This document shows, one piece after another, positions 8,718 to 17,328 of a stretch of 64,000 nucleotides of DNA. The notes under the pieces were generated by a model that saw nothing but the letters and a program-made list of their open reading frames with translations, made no database searches and was not told the DNA's origin. Both the position numbers and the translations under genes were made by a program. The stretch is from Laceyella putida (lineage in GTDB: Bacteria; Bacillota; Bacilli; Thermoactinomycetales; Thermoactinomycetaceae): NCBI RefSeq assembly GCF_042665195.1, contig NZ_JBHTBW010000005.1, positions 11,349 to 75,348 on the forward strand, given 5' to 3'. Positions within the stretch are counted from its first letter, which is position 1. Each line of letters begins with the position of its first letter.

Positions 8718-8915
8718 TTACCACCAAAATCTTCTGAAGGGGAAGAAAAAGGGAAAGGGTCTGAAGAAAGGAAAGGGAAAGAAGAAAAACGGAAAGAACT
8801 GTTCCGTGTGGGCGTCAGGCGGTTGCCAATCGGTGGGTGGCATGGGATAGTCCTCAAGGGAATAAGGCATGGGATAATCTTGGTAATGAGAAGTAAACGG
8901 TTGATTTTTCTTCAT
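8718..8915 (-). CDS. Small Phe/Pro-rich protein, possible spore coat component
   Basis: 65 residues, GGAGG nine bases before ATG 8915. The N-terminal half is polar with Tyr/Pro (DYPMPYSLEDYPMPP, containing DYPMP twice) and the C-terminal half is almost pure Phe, Pro and Arg (FFPFFFFPFPFFRPFPFF). Such low-complexity Phe/Pro/Tyr proteins occur among small spore coat proteins of Bacillales, but no named family is recognised and the coat role is a guess. Confidence 0.6.
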   Translation of the reverse strand: MKKNQPFTSHYQDYPMPYSLEDYPMPPTDWQPPDAHTEQFFPFFFFPFPFFRPFPFFFPFRRFWW

Positions 8916-9010
8916 GATGGTGTACCTCCAACTTTTTAATTATTCTATGCCATAGGCATTTGTTGGTGCTTGGACCATCATGGGAAGTGTGTCATGGGCA
9001 TCGGGGGCGC

Positions 9011-9040
9011 AAAAAAGGCCCCCTGCTGGACAGGAGGCTT
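9011..9040 (-). terminator. Terminator of the ABC sugar transporter operon
   Basis: On the minus strand GCCTCCTG pairs with CAGGGGGC and is followed by CTTTTTTG; it lies just after the malG-like stop. Confidence 0.8.
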
Positions 9041-9052
9041 TCGGACCGGCGG

Positions 9053-9880
9053 TTATCCTTTGGTTCCGCCGGCGGTCATGCCGGAGATCAGAAACTTTTG
9101 CGCGAACAAGAAGAAGCACAGGGCGGGCAAGGTGATCAAGATCGCGGCGGCGGCCATGTAATGGTAATCGGTGTTATATTGGTTGACGAATTGTTGCAAG
9201 CCGATCGGCAACGTGTACATATGCTCGTCACTCAAGAACGTGATCGCGATCAAAAACTCATTCCAAGCGGTGATGAACGAATAGAACGCGGTCACGGCCA
9301 GACCCGGCAGGGCGAGTGGCAGCACAATGCGAGTGAAGGTGCCGAAGTGGGACAAGCCATCCACGCGGGCCGCTTCTTCCAACTCATAGGGAATGGTGTC
9401 AAAGAAGCTTTTCAGGTTCATGACGCAGAAGGGCACCGCCACGGTGGAGTAAGCCAGGATGACTCCGAAATAACTGTTTAATAAACCGAGTTTGTTCACG
9501 ATCAGGTAGAGCGGGATGATCAACAGCGCCCCGGGGAACATCTGCGTGATCAAAATGCCGAGCTCCACTCCGTTTCGCCCGCGGAACTTGTAGCGGGAGA
9601 TCGCGTAAGCCGCTGTCGTCGAGAGCACCAATCCCACGAGGGTAGTGAACAGGGCGATCAAGGCGCTGTTTTTAAACCAAGTGAGGAAGATGCCATTCGA
9701 ACGGGTCAGGACGGTGGTGTAGTTTTCCAAGGTGAACGTTTTGGGAACCAGTTCGATGGAGTTTGAAAAGACTTCCGCTTCCGGTTTGAAGCTGGTCGAT
9801 AAGATCCAGATGACCGGGAACACCGCGAGAAACGAGGACACGAGTAAGATCAGGTGAACCCACCAGTTGGATTTGCGCAT
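9053..9880 (-). CDS. Sugar ABC transporter permease, MalG type
   Basis: Second membrane subunit of a carbohydrate importer (CUT1 family), 275 residues, six predicted membrane helices. The cytoplasmic EAA loop is clear: EELEEAARVDGLSHFGTFTRI about residues 178-198, the contact site for the ATPase. ATG 9880 follows the stop of the preceding permease by one base, so the pair is coupled. The nearest well-known relatives carry maltose/maltodextrin; that substrate is inferred from the neighbouring LacI regulator and GH15 enzyme. No ATPase gene is here, so a shared MsmX-like ATPase elsewhere is likely. Confidence 0.85.
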   Translation of the reverse strand: MRKSNWWVHLILLVSSFLAVFPVIWILSTSFKPEAEVFSNSIELVPKTFTLENYTTVLTRSNGIFLTWFKNSALIALFTTLVGLVLSTTAAYAISRYKFRGRNGVELGILITQMFPGALLIIPLYLIVNKLGLLNSYFGVILAYSTVAVPFCVMNLKSFFDTIPYELEEAARVDGLSHFGTFTRIVLPLALPGLAVTAFYSFITAWNEFLIAITFLSDEHMYTLPIGLQQFVNQYNTDYHYMAAAAILITLPALCFFLFAQKFLISGMTAGGTKG

Positions 9881-9881
9881 C

Positions 9882-10802
9882 TTAGTAGTACACCCCCTCA
9901 TTGGCATGGGCTTTCACTACCCGTCGATAGAAGAGCGTAAAGACGACGAGTATGCTCAAGATCACAACTCCATAGGTTGAAGCCAGCCCTAAGTTCCAGT
10001 TGCGGAACGCTTCCCGATAAGCGTAGGTGACCAAGATCTCGGTCGAGTGGACGGGACCGCCGCCCGTGATCAGATAGATGATGTTAAACATGTTGAATGT
10101 CCAGATAATCCCCAGGGTGGTTGCAGTGGCGGCAACGGGTTTCAACAAGGGCAACGTGATGTTTATCAGTTGTTGCCACGGGGAAGCGCCATCGATGCGG
10201 GCCGCTTCGTACAACGACACGGGAATGCTTTGCAGACCACCCAAGAGGGTCACCATCATGAACGGGATGCCGATCCAGACGTTGACCAGGATTGCCGACG
10301 TCATCGCCCAGAAGCTGTCACCCAACCAGGGCACGGTCGGGAGCCCCAGGTTTTTCAACAAGATATTGAAGAGGCCGTATTTGTTGTTGTACATCCATTG
10401 CCAAGCAAAAGCGCCAACAAAGGAAGGAACCGCCCAAGGTACCATGAGCAACATCCGATAGATGCCTCTGCCTTTGATCTTGCGGTTGAGCAGAAGGGCA
10501 AGGAACAGACCGATGGTGAAGTGGAAAAAGACGTTCACAAAGGTCCAGATCACGGTTTGCACCAGGACGTCGCGAAAGACGGATTTGGGTTGAAAGATGG
10601 TGCTGAACAAGTCGGTGTAGTTTTTGACGCCAATCCATTCATAGCTGGGCGGAAGAAATTTGCTGCCCATATTGTATTGATTCATATTGGTGAAGCTGTA
10701 AGAGATCCCTTGAATCAGCGGATAAAAAACGAGCAATGCCATGACGAGCAACACGGGTGCCAAGAAGACATATGCGATCCATGTATTGTTACGGGTACTC
10801 AC
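9882..10802 (-). CDS. Sugar ABC transporter permease, MalF type
   Basis: First membrane subunit of the same importer, 306 residues, six helices. The EAA loop reads LYEAARIDGASPWQQLINI (about residue 199 on). The start is GTG 10802 (MSTRNNTWIAYVFL) with GGAGG 11 bases upstream; the length equals short Gram-positive MalF proteins that lack the large periplasmic loop. Co-transcribed with the binding protein upstream across a 138-base gap holding a small hairpin, a usual way to make less permease than binding protein. Confidence 0.86.
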   Translation of the reverse strand: MSTRNNTWIAYVFLAPVLLVMALLVFYPLIQGISYSFTNMNQYNMGSKFLPPSYEWIGVKNYTDLFSTIFQPKSVFRDVLVQTVIWTFVNVFFHFTIGLFLALLLNRKIKGRGIYRMLLMVPWAVPSFVGAFAWQWMYNNKYGLFNILLKNLGLPTVPWLGDSFWAMTSAILVNVWIGIPFMMVTLLGGLQSIPVSLYEAARIDGASPWQQLINITLPLLKPVAATATTLGIIWTFNMFNIIYLITGGGPVHSTEILVTYAYREAFRNWNLGLASTYGVVILSILVVFTLFYRRVVKAHANEGVYY

Positions 10803-10856
10803 TTTCAGGCCCGCCTCCTTCCATAGTTCGAGCTTTTGCTTAAGCGATAAGAAGAA

Positions 10857-10883
10857 GGAAGAGAAGCTTGCTCGCCCTCTTCC
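10857..10883 (-). promoter_or_regulatory. Intercistronic hairpin between binding protein and permease genes
   Basis: GGAAGAG (10857-10863) and CTCTTCC (10877-10883) form a 7-bp stem with a 13-base loop and no T run. It probably stabilises the upstream message or attenuates partly. Confidence 0.45.
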
Positions 10884-10940
10884 CTGAGTCGGTTGCTTGC
10901 TATCATCTGCTGGTTGGCCGGTGTGCCGTTAATGGGGCAC

Positions 10941-12191
10941 TTATTTCTTAAGCAGTTTTTTCCAGGCTTCTGCTACCGCATCCAACGCTTGTTGCGGGGA
11001 TTTTTCCTTTTTGAAGGCAGCTTGGATTTCCGGGGTGAACGCCGCGTAGATTTGACCGCCTTCCGGCATGACGGGCCGGTTGGTCGCTTTGTCAAGAACC
11101 GCTTTCCAATCGTTGATCAGTCGGTTTTCTTTCACTTCTTTCAACTCAAACGCCGATTTGCGGGTGGGAACCAGGCCGTTTTTGGTTGCGAACTTGGCTT
11201 GGTTTTCCGCCTTGCTCAGATAAGAAACGAATTTGTAGGAAGCTTCCTTATGTTTGGAGCCGGCATAGATCACAAGCCCATGCCCGCCCACTGGCGTCCC
11301 GGTTTTGCCTTCCGGACCAACGGGAATCGGCGCGATGCCCAGGTTGTTTGAATCTTTGAACTGCTCTCCTTTCAAGAGGTCGGAGACAGCCCATGGACCT
11401 TGGAGCACCATGGCCGCGCGGCCCGTTTTAAAGGCTTGTTGCAGGTTGTTGTAATCGTTGGCCGCGTCGAATTCATCAGGCATCACTTTGTCGTCGCGCA
11501 ATTTGAGCAGGAATTCCAACCCTTTGACAGCACCGGCGTTGTTGACTTGGATCTCTTTATTGTCGGTGATCAGTCCGCCGCCGTAGGCCCACATGAATGG
11601 TTGATACCAGTAAGCATCGGTTTGGCGGTGATAGTAACCCCATTTGTCTTGGGCCGGATCAGACAAGGCTTTGGCTACCTGGTAGAACTCATCCATCGTT
11701 TTTGGCGCTTCGTTAAAACCCTTGTCCGCCAACAGTTTTTTGTTGTAAAGCAAACCGAGGGCATCGGTTACTTGCGGCACACTCCAGGTTTTGCCGTTCC
11801 ATTTGCTGTATTTCAAAGCAACGTCCAAGAAATCGTCTTGGTCTTTGAAGTAGTCGTCCAGTGGCTGCAAGAGTCCCAGCGCGGCGAATTCCGGTGTCCA
11901 AGCGATTTCGGAGCGGAGCACGTCAGGGCCGTTGCCCGCTTGGGCGGCGGTTTTGAATTTGTTTTGCGCTTCCCCGAAAGGCACGTTTTCCAGCTTGACT
12001 TTGATGTCTTTGTTCTCTTTCTCAAAATCGCTGATGATTTCTTTCAAGGTTTCTGTTTCTTCCGGATTCATCGTGTTCCAGAAGCTGATGGTAACCGGAC
12101 CGGATGATTGTTCGTTGGCGGCAGGGCTGCAACCGGCAAGCAAGGAACCCGCGACAGCGACTGAAGCAATGGCACTCAAGATTTTTTTCAT
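10941..12191 (-). CDS. Extracellular solute-binding lipoprotein, MalE type
   Basis: Substrate-capturing lipoprotein of the importer, 416 residues. ATG 12191 gives a type II signal peptide, MKKILSAIASVAVAGSLLAGC, with the lipobox LLAGC: cleavage before the Cys and anchoring on the outer face of the membrane. The mature part has family 1 binding-protein features (VTISFWNTMNPEETETLKEI, KSAFELKEVKEN). AAAGGGG lies about ten bases upstream; codons before 12191 are untranslated leader. Maltodextrin or a similar oligosaccharide is inferred only from context. Confidence 0.88.
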   Translation of the reverse strand: MKKILSAIASVAVAGSLLAGCSPAANEQSSGPVTISFWNTMNPEETETLKEIISDFEKENKDIKVKLENVPFGEAQNKFKTAAQAGNGPDVLRSEIAWTPEFAALGLLQPLDDYFKDQDDFLDVALKYSKWNGKTWSVPQVTDALGLLYNKKLLADKGFNEAPKTMDEFYQVAKALSDPAQDKWGYYHRQTDAYWYQPFMWAYGGGLITDNKEIQVNNAGAVKGLEFLLKLRDDKVMPDEFDAANDYNNLQQAFKTGRAAMVLQGPWAVSDLLKGEQFKDSNNLGIAPIPVGPEGKTGTPVGGHGLVIYAGSKHKEASYKFVSYLSKAENQAKFATKNGLVPTRKSAFELKEVKENRLINDWKAVLDKATNRPVMPEGGQIYAAFTPEIQAAFKKEKSPQQALDAVAEAWKKLLKK

Positions 12192-12346
12192 GTACCTACT
12201 AGCCCCTTTCTGTGGATAGCTCGATCCCTTTCTCAAACAATCAGTCGCCCACTCATTCACACTATTTAGACAGAGGAAGTTGGATGAAAGAAGAGAGAAG
12301 AAGCAAGATGATGACGGATGTCTCCAGCGATCCGCCCCTCTGTTTA

Positions 12347-12362
12347 GTGCAAACGTTTTCGC
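12347..12362. promoter_or_regulatory. LacI-type operator, site 1 (downstream of malE-like promoter)
   Basis: GTGCAAACGTTTTCGC, an imperfect palindrome centred on CG. It lies about 30-45 bases downstream of the predicted transcription start of the transporter operon and matches the two sites at 12425 and 12638. Confidence 0.65.
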
Positions 12363-12399
12363 GAGTGGCGATGTGAAGCAACTGCGTCTTTCTAGCATC

Positions 12400-12428
12400 A
12401 TCCTACACCAAAAGCGGGAGGATGGAAA
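12400..12428 (-). promoter_or_regulatory. Promoter of the sugar ABC transporter operon
   Basis: On the minus strand TTTCCA (12428-12423), a 17-base spacer and TAGGAT (12405-12400). The -35 overlaps operator site 2, which would give direct repression. Confidence 0.5.
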
Positions 12429-12438
12429 GCGTTTGCAC
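12425..12438. promoter_or_regulatory. LacI-type operator, site 2 (over the -35)
   Basis: GAAAGCGTTTGCAC; its reverse complement GTGCAAACGCTTTC differs from site 1 at one position. It covers the -35 of the predicted transporter promoter. Confidence 0.65.
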
Positions 12439-12602
12439 ATGAGCGAATAATGCCAAATGAAGCCTTGACAATCATTTATATTAATATATCTCGTTATTAC
12501 GGTTGTTTACGAATTATTTCTTTATTTTTTTATATGAAATATGATTTAATGTTGGTTTTTCCTTTATATATCAAGGTTTATTTCAGTGTGCAAAAGAAGG
12601 AG

Positions 12603-12631
12603 TTTACAATCTTCTCCGTTTCCGCTACGAT
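12603..12631 (+). promoter_or_regulatory. Promoter of the lacI-type regulator
   Basis: TTTACA (12603-12608), a 17-base spacer and TACGAT (12626-12631). The expected start of transcription falls at operator site 3, so the gene is probably autoregulated. Confidence 0.55.
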
Positions 12632-12637
12632 ATAAAA

Positions 12638-12652
12638 AACAAACGTTTGCAC
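12638..12652. promoter_or_regulatory. LacI-type operator, site 3
   Basis: AACAAACGTTTGCAC, reverse complement GTGCAAACGTTTGTT, sharing the core of sites 1 and 2. It lies at the predicted start of the regulator's message, before its ribosome site. Confidence 0.65.
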
Positions 12653-12670
12653 AAATCTGGGGAGAGAGCG

Positions 12671-13699
12671 ATGCCTTCTGTAACGATTAAAGATGTGGCA
12701 CGGCTGGCAGGAGTTTCACCTTCCACCGTCTCCCGTGTCATTTCGAATCATCCACGCATCAGCGTGGCCACGGTTAAAAAAGTACGAGAAGCGATGGAAA
12801 CGCTCGGCTATCATCCCAATATGATGGCGAAGAGCTTGGTTTCCAAAAGCACCAAGACGTTGGGACTCGTTTTGCCGCGCTCCGCCGAAGAGCTGTTCGC
12901 CAATCCCTTTTTCTCGGAAGTGCTCAGGGGAATGCTGGCTTACGCGAATCAGAAGCAGTATGATTTGCTGATCTCTTCAGCCAATAACCAACAAGATGAA
13001 TTGGAAACGGTCACACGGATGGTGCTGGGACGCCGGGTCGACGGCATGATCCTGATGGCTCCCAGAAAAGCGGATCCGACCGTCGAAAAATTGTTGGAAC
13101 TGGATTTTCCCTTTGTGTTGTTGGGAAGATCGCTGGAGCATCCCAATGTATTGGCGGTGAACAATGACAATATTAAAGCCTCGTTTGACGCGACCCAGCA
13201 CTTGATTGACCAAGGGCATACCCGCATTGGGTTTGTCAGCGGCCCCCCCGACTTGGTTGTGTCGGAAGACCGCTTGAAAGGGTATCAATGGGCGCTGTCC
13301 AAAGCAGGTTTGCCGATGCGCGATGAATGGGTGATGGAATCGGATATTTTGCCCAAAAACGGATTTCATGCGGTATCCATGGTGATGAATTTGCCCGATC
13401 GGCCCACCGCGTTTGTCGTATCTGATGATGTGATCGCCTTTGGCATGATTCGCGAGTTGGTGGGAGCGGGTTATCAGATTCCCGAAGATGTGTCGGTCGT
13501 CGGCTTTAACAATATCGTGTTGTCCGAGCTAAGCAACCCGCCGATGACCACGGTGGATATCGGCATCTACCATTTGGGTTATCAGGCCGCGCAACACCTG
13601 ATTCGCAAGCTGCAGGGGGAAGAGATCTTGCAAACGGGTTTAACGGTTCCTCACCGTTTGGTCATCCGCCAATCGGTTCGATCATTTATCCGGCGTTAG
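12671..13699 (+). CDS. LacI-family transcriptional regulator
   Basis: 342-residue repressor. The N-terminal helix-turn-helix is canonical (VTIKDVARLAGVSPSTVSRV, residues 4-23), followed by the hinge region and a periplasmic-binding-protein-like effector domain (KTLGLVLPRS to the end). ATG 12671 is used, with GGGGAGAG just upstream; codons from 12647 lack a site. Divergent from the ABC transporter and upstream of a GH15 enzyme, so it most likely represses oligosaccharide use and responds to a maltodextrin-type inducer. CcpA is less likely since the gene is tied to its operators and transporter. Four matching operators lie in the region. Confidence 0.88.
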   Translation: MPSVTIKDVARLAGVSPSTVSRVISNHPRISVATVKKVREAMETLGYHPNMMAKSLVSKSTKTLGLVLPRSAEELFANPFFSEVLRGMLAYANQKQYDLLISSANNQQDELETVTRMVLGRRVDGMILMAPRKADPTVEKLLELDFPFVLLGRSLEHPNVLAVNNDNIKASFDATQHLIDQGHTRIGFVSGPPDLVVSEDRLKGYQWALSKAGLPMRDEWVMESDILPKNGFHAVSMVMNLPDRPTAFVVSDDVIAFGMIRELVGAGYQIPEDVSVVGFNNIVLSELSNPPMTTVDIGIYHLGYQAAQHLIRKLQGEEILQTGLTVPHRLVIRQSVRSFIRR

Positions 13700-13858
13700 C
13701 AACCGTTTCCCCACCGCTTTTCCCGGGAACGTGGGAAAGTGTGAGTCCCCCGCTCCGTTTCGCCGTCAACCGGTTTGGCAACGGCCTACGGCATGACCGG
13801 GATAAAAGGTCGTCCCGATCCGCGCGGAAGCCCGCGTGCTTGACGCTTGACGGCAAGG

Positions 13859-13907
13859 GGCACAGGTGGTTGTCCGTCCGCTCGGTAAACGGGCAACCAC
13901 CTGTGCC
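13859..13907 (+). repeat. 14-bp perfect inverted repeat in the leader of the GH15 gene
   Basis: GGCACAGGTGGTTG (13859-13872) and CAACCACCTGTGCC (13894-13907) with a 21-base loop, about 80 bases before the GH15 start. No T run follows, so it is not a standard terminator; it could be an mRNA stability or protein-binding hairpin. Confidence 0.6.
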
Positions 13908-13988
13908 AAACCATCACTTGCACAAATGAAAGAAAACGCCTTCACCCAAAATCATCTGATCCCGATTGTATCGAAAGGAGCACCCCCC

Positions 13989-15950
13989 ATGAATAGATCG
14001 CCTGTAACGAACAAACCGTATATCAACGATGCCGTGATCGGCAATTCTTCCATGTTGGTCGCTTTGGACGCCCGTGGTGAAATCCATCGCCTATGGTGGC
14101 CGCATGTGGATATGCCGCAACATGTGGAAACCATGAAAATGGGCGTGCTGGTTGAAGGGATGCAGGCTTCCACGAGCTGGCTGGATCAAGCGGAAGCATG
14201 GCGACATGAGCAATCTTACCTGCCGCGCACAAATATTCTGCGCACCCAAGCGACTGGGAAAAAAGTGCCGGTTGTGGTGGCGACGACGGACTTTGCGGTG
14301 CCGGACGAAGATTTGTTGGTCCGCAATGTGGAACTGACCAACACCGGTGAAGCGAAGCTCACCCTGACGTTTTTTGTGTACGCTTCCTTGCAGATCGCGG
14401 AAAACGCGTTGTACAATTCGGTTTCTTTTGACCGTGTGATAGATGGGTTGTTGTATTTCCGCCATCAGTATGCTTTTGCGCTTTCTGGTGCAAACGTTTG
14501 CGCTGGATATGCGATCGGCGATGCGTTTCGCCATGCGACCGCCGGGTATTTACCTGGGGATACGATTGGCATGGTTCCGCATGGGGCGCTCGCGTTTCGC
14601 TTGAGCTTGGCACCGGGAGAGACCCGGGCGTTGCCTCTCTACCTGACGGCCGGTACGACGGTGCATGAGGCGAGTGCCAAGATGCATCAAGCGAAGCGGG
14701 TGGGGGCCGCCGAATGGTTGGCGCGGACGGAGGCCTACTGGCAGAAGTATTTGCGGGGGGCCAAGCCGCTGGCGATCAGAGATAAGCAAGTGCAAGCAGT
14801 GTATGAGCGTTCGCTCTTAGTGTTTAAGTTGATGTCAGATCAAGCGACGGGAAGTGTCATTGCGGCGCCGGAGTTTGATGAAGCCTTTACCCGTTGCGGC
14901 GGATACGCCTATTGTTGGGGGCGTGATGCCGCCTATATCACCACGGCCTTTGACCAAGCCGGGCTGACCTCGCTGACCCGCGCCTTTTACCGTTGGGCGG
15001 TGCTTGCGCAAGATCCGGACGGCTCCTGGCAACAGCGCCATTACCATGACGGGCGCTTGGCCCCATCTTGGGGATTGCAAATTGACGAAGGGGGCTCCAT
15101 CTTATGGGGAATGCATCAGCATTATCTCATGACCGGTGATCGCTCTTTCTTGGAAGAAATGTGGCCGGCGGTGGAGAAAGGGGCTTCCTTCTTGCTCTCC
15201 TACCTGGATGCGGAGACGGGATTGCCGCTGCCGAGCAGGGACTTGTGGGAAGAACGCGAAGCGGAGCATACCTACTCGGCGGCGGCGGTGTACGGCGGAT
15301 TATCCGGCGCGGCCGCCATCGCTCGGGAGTTGGGCCAAACGGCCTTGGCGACCGCTTGGCGGGAAGCGGCGGGCGGCATCAAGCGGGCGATGGAGCAACA
15401 TGCGGTGGATGGTGAAACGAACACGTTCTTGCGTGGGATCAAACTGCGTGTGAGTGAAGAGGAGTACAGAGAGGCCGTTGCCTCGGGGAAATCAACCGCC
15501 ATGGAAACGGATGAAAAAGGGTATACCCGTTACCTGCTAATGCAAGATAACGTGTTGGATATCAGTTTGATTGGGTTGGCGGTTCCTTTCCGAGCGTTTG
15601 ATGTCCATGACCCACGGATGGTCGCCACGGCGGATGCGATCGAGCGCGCTTGCACCTCTCCGGTGGTGGGGGGGATCCGCCGTTACGAAGACGATGCGTA
15701 TATCGGGGGCAACCCTTGGATCCTTACCACGCTGTGGTTGGCGCAATACCGCATTCAACAGGGACGCATCGACGAGGCCAAACAACACTTTGCTTGGGCG
15801 GTGAAACATGCCACTTCTCTGAATCTCTTGCCGGAGCAGATCGATAAGGAGACGGGCGAAACGGCCTGGGTCGTGCCGCTCACCTGGTCCCATGCGATGT
15901 TTGTCCTCACTGCCCACATGCTGGCGGAAGCGGGAGTGGACGCGCTCTGA
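13989..15950 (+). CDS. Glycoside hydrolase family 15 (glucoamylase-like) enzyme
   Basis: 653 residues with no signal peptide, so probably cytosolic, acting on imported malto-oligosaccharides to release glucose. It has an N-terminal beta-sandwich (about 1-260) and a C-terminal (alpha/alpha)6 barrel of GH15 type: CGGYAYCWGRDAAYITTAFD, PSWGLQIDEGGSILWGMHQHY and LPLPSRDLWEEREAEHTYSAA, the last two carrying candidate catalytic carboxylates. ATG 13989 follows GAAAGGAG by eight bases. It could also be a glucodextranase or trehalase-like GH15. An exact regulator operator lies inside the gene at 14488-14503. Confidence 0.85.
   Translation: MNRSPVTNKPYINDAVIGNSSMLVALDARGEIHRLWWPHVDMPQHVETMKMGVLVEGMQASTSWLDQAEAWRHEQSYLPRTNILRTQATGKKVPVVVATTDFAVPDEDLLVRNVELTNTGEAKLTLTFFVYASLQIAENALYNSVSFDRVIDGLLYFRHQYAFALSGANVCAGYAIGDAFRHATAGYLPGDTIGMVPHGALAFRLSLAPGETRALPLYLTAGTTVHEASAKMHQAKRVGAAEWLARTEAYWQKYLRGAKPLAIRDKQVQAVYERSLLVFKLMSDQATGSVIAAPEFDEAFTRCGGYAYCWGRDAAYITTAFDQAGLTSLTRAFYRWAVLAQDPDGSWQQRHYHDGRLAPSWGLQIDEGGSILWGMHQHYLMTGDRSFLEEMWPAVEKGASFLLSYLDAETGLPLPSRDLWEEREAEHTYSAAAVYGGLSGAAAIARELGQTALATAWREAAGGIKRAMEQHAVDGETNTFLRGIKLRVSEEEYREAVASGKSTAMETDEKGYTRYLLMQDNVLDISLIGLAVPFRAFDVHDPRMVATADAIERACTSPVVGGIRRYEDDAYIGGNPWILTTLWLAQYRIQQGRIDEAKQHFAWAVKHATSLNLLPEQIDKETGETAWVVPLTWSHAMFVLTAHMLAEAGVDAL
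14488..14503. promoter_or_regulatory. Intragenic copy of the LacI-type operator
   Basis: GTGCAAACGTTTGCGC within the GH15 coding sequence (codons for GANVCA), the best palindrome of the four sites. It lies 500 bases into the gene and could act as an auxiliary operator or roadblock. Confidence 0.5.
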
Positions 15951-15994
15951 CCACAGCCAATGGAGAGAAGCGCCAATATCCAATTATATAACGA

Positions 15995-16037
15995 AAGGCC
16001 CAATCCGAAGCGGCGAAGGGTACGGATTGGGCCTTTT
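15995..16037 (+). terminator. Terminator after the GH15 gene
   Basis: GGCCCAATCCG and CGGATTGGGCC form an 11-bp stem around a 15-base loop, followed by TTTT. Confidence 0.85.
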
Positions 16038-16061
16038 GCGTTTGGGTACCTCCCATTCTGA

Positions 16062-16592
16062 TTATTTCCCTTTAAGCATGTGTATGAATTTCTCTCCCCA
16101 AATAAAATGCTCTTGAATCCAAGGCATATTGGACGTCAGAGTAAATGTCCGTTTCGCAATCAGTTGATCTTCTCGGTAAACACGAGCAATATATGTTCCA
16201 TCTTTCCATTTGTCAGCAGGAAGGGCAATTCCAAATCCTGCTGTGTTTTTCGGATTTGGATGTTCAGAGAAGATCACTTGATTCGAAGGCAGAGAAACAA
16301 TATCAAGACGGTGCTCCCTCTCTTTATTCTGTTCTGCAATCGTAGACGCAAAAGAGACAAGTACCCCTAAATTCTTCTTATGAAACTCTGTTCTGTAATT
16401 ATCAAGATAATCATAAGGAATAAGCATATGTGTGGCATCCTCATACCCCATATAGATTTCGTCTTTCTTCCCTGTGGCGTCGGAAGTTGCCACAAGCCAC
16501 CCGATTTCAAGAACAGGATAGAGGAAAAATAAGAAGAAAACGAAAGCGCCAATACTGATCCAATATTTTCTCTTTCTATAAAGCAGTCTCAA
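16062..16592 (-). CDS. Membrane-anchored extracellular protein of unknown function
   Basis: 176 residues: a short basic N-terminus (LLYRKRKYW), one membrane segment (ISIGAFVFFLFFLYPVLEIGWLV, about 11-33) that may be an uncleaved signal, then a polar domain of about 140 residues with a late strand-rich part (YIARVYREDQLIAKRTFTL). The start is TTG 16592, seven to nine bases after GGAGGGG; no ATG in frame is better placed. Codon use is more AT-rich than the neighbours, which may point to transfer. No family recognised. Confidence 0.65.
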   Translation of the reverse strand: MRLLYRKRKYWISIGAFVFFLFFLYPVLEIGWLVATSDATGKKDEIYMGYEDATHMLIPYDYLDNYRTEFHKKNLGVLVSFASTIAEQNKEREHRLDIVSLPSNQVIFSEHPNPKNTAGFGIALPADKWKDGTYIARVYREDQLIAKRTFTLTSNMPWIQEHFIWGEKFIHMLKGK

Positions 16593-16782
16593 TGATCATC
16601 CCCTCCATCTCCTATTATTCGTTCCTTGTGTGCGGTTTTTGTGATTTCTTCATGAACCATTCCTTATATGGGGTCGAATCCATCCTCTAAAACGGGAGGT
16701 TGGTTTGTAGCGTGTTTTCGCTTCCTGAAACCATGAGTTGGCGTTAAGATGAGAGAAAAAGCCGAATGGGAGTGGAGCAACG

Positions 16783-17298
16783 ATGGAAAAAGCGCCATTG
16801 TACCTATATGAAAAACAAATCGTGCAGGAGTATCTCTACAAAGTGTATGTGGACGGTTCAAGGCTCTGCTTTGCCAAACTTCCCACTGTGCAAAGGGGCT
16901 CTTTTCTCGGCGGACTGATTTCGTCGCTTCCGTTTTGGCTGGAGTTGGTCGCGGTGTTTGTGCTTGAGTGGTTCGGCTATGACCCCGATGAGCGGAAGCT
17001 GAAGAAAGACCTGGCGGAGCGGGAACAAATCGAGCGGCACTTTGATGAACTGAGCCAAACGGATATGGAGAAGTTGCTGAGTTTCAAACACCATTTCGCC
17101 ATTGATCTGAGCCGGATTGAGAAAGTGGTCATCATCCCCCAATCCTCTTATGAGATGCGGCGGGGAGTCCTGCGCTTTGTGATGGCGGAGGAAGAGGAGC
17201 GAGCATTTCAGTTCATCAAGTCTTTTAAAGTACCACGGATTAAGGAAATATTGTGTGAAGCCTGCCCGGCGGTGCACATTGAAGAGAGAGCCTATTGA
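16783..17298 (+). CDS. Hypothetical protein with one hydrophobic stretch
   Basis: 171 residues from ATG 16783 (GTGGAG five bases upstream). A beta-rich N-terminus (YLYEKQIVQEYLYKVYVDG), a hydrophobic segment about residues 47-65 (LISSLPFWLELVAVFVLEWF) and an acidic, helical middle (RKLKKDLAEREQIERHFDEL) are seen. The C-terminal half resembles a PH-like or YcxB-like membrane-sensor strand pattern (IEKVVIIPQSSYEMRRGVLRF), but this is weak. No family assigned. Confidence 0.6.
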   Translation: MEKAPLYLYEKQIVQEYLYKVYVDGSRLCFAKLPTVQRGSFLGGLISSLPFWLELVAVFVLEWFGYDPDERKLKKDLAEREQIERHFDELSQTDMEKLLSFKHHFAIDLSRIEKVVIIPQSSYEMRRGVLRFVMAEEEERAFQFIKSFKVPRIKEILCEACPAVHIEERAY

Positions 17299-17328
17299 GG
17301 GCTTGGTCTACCGATCTATGTGGTTTGA

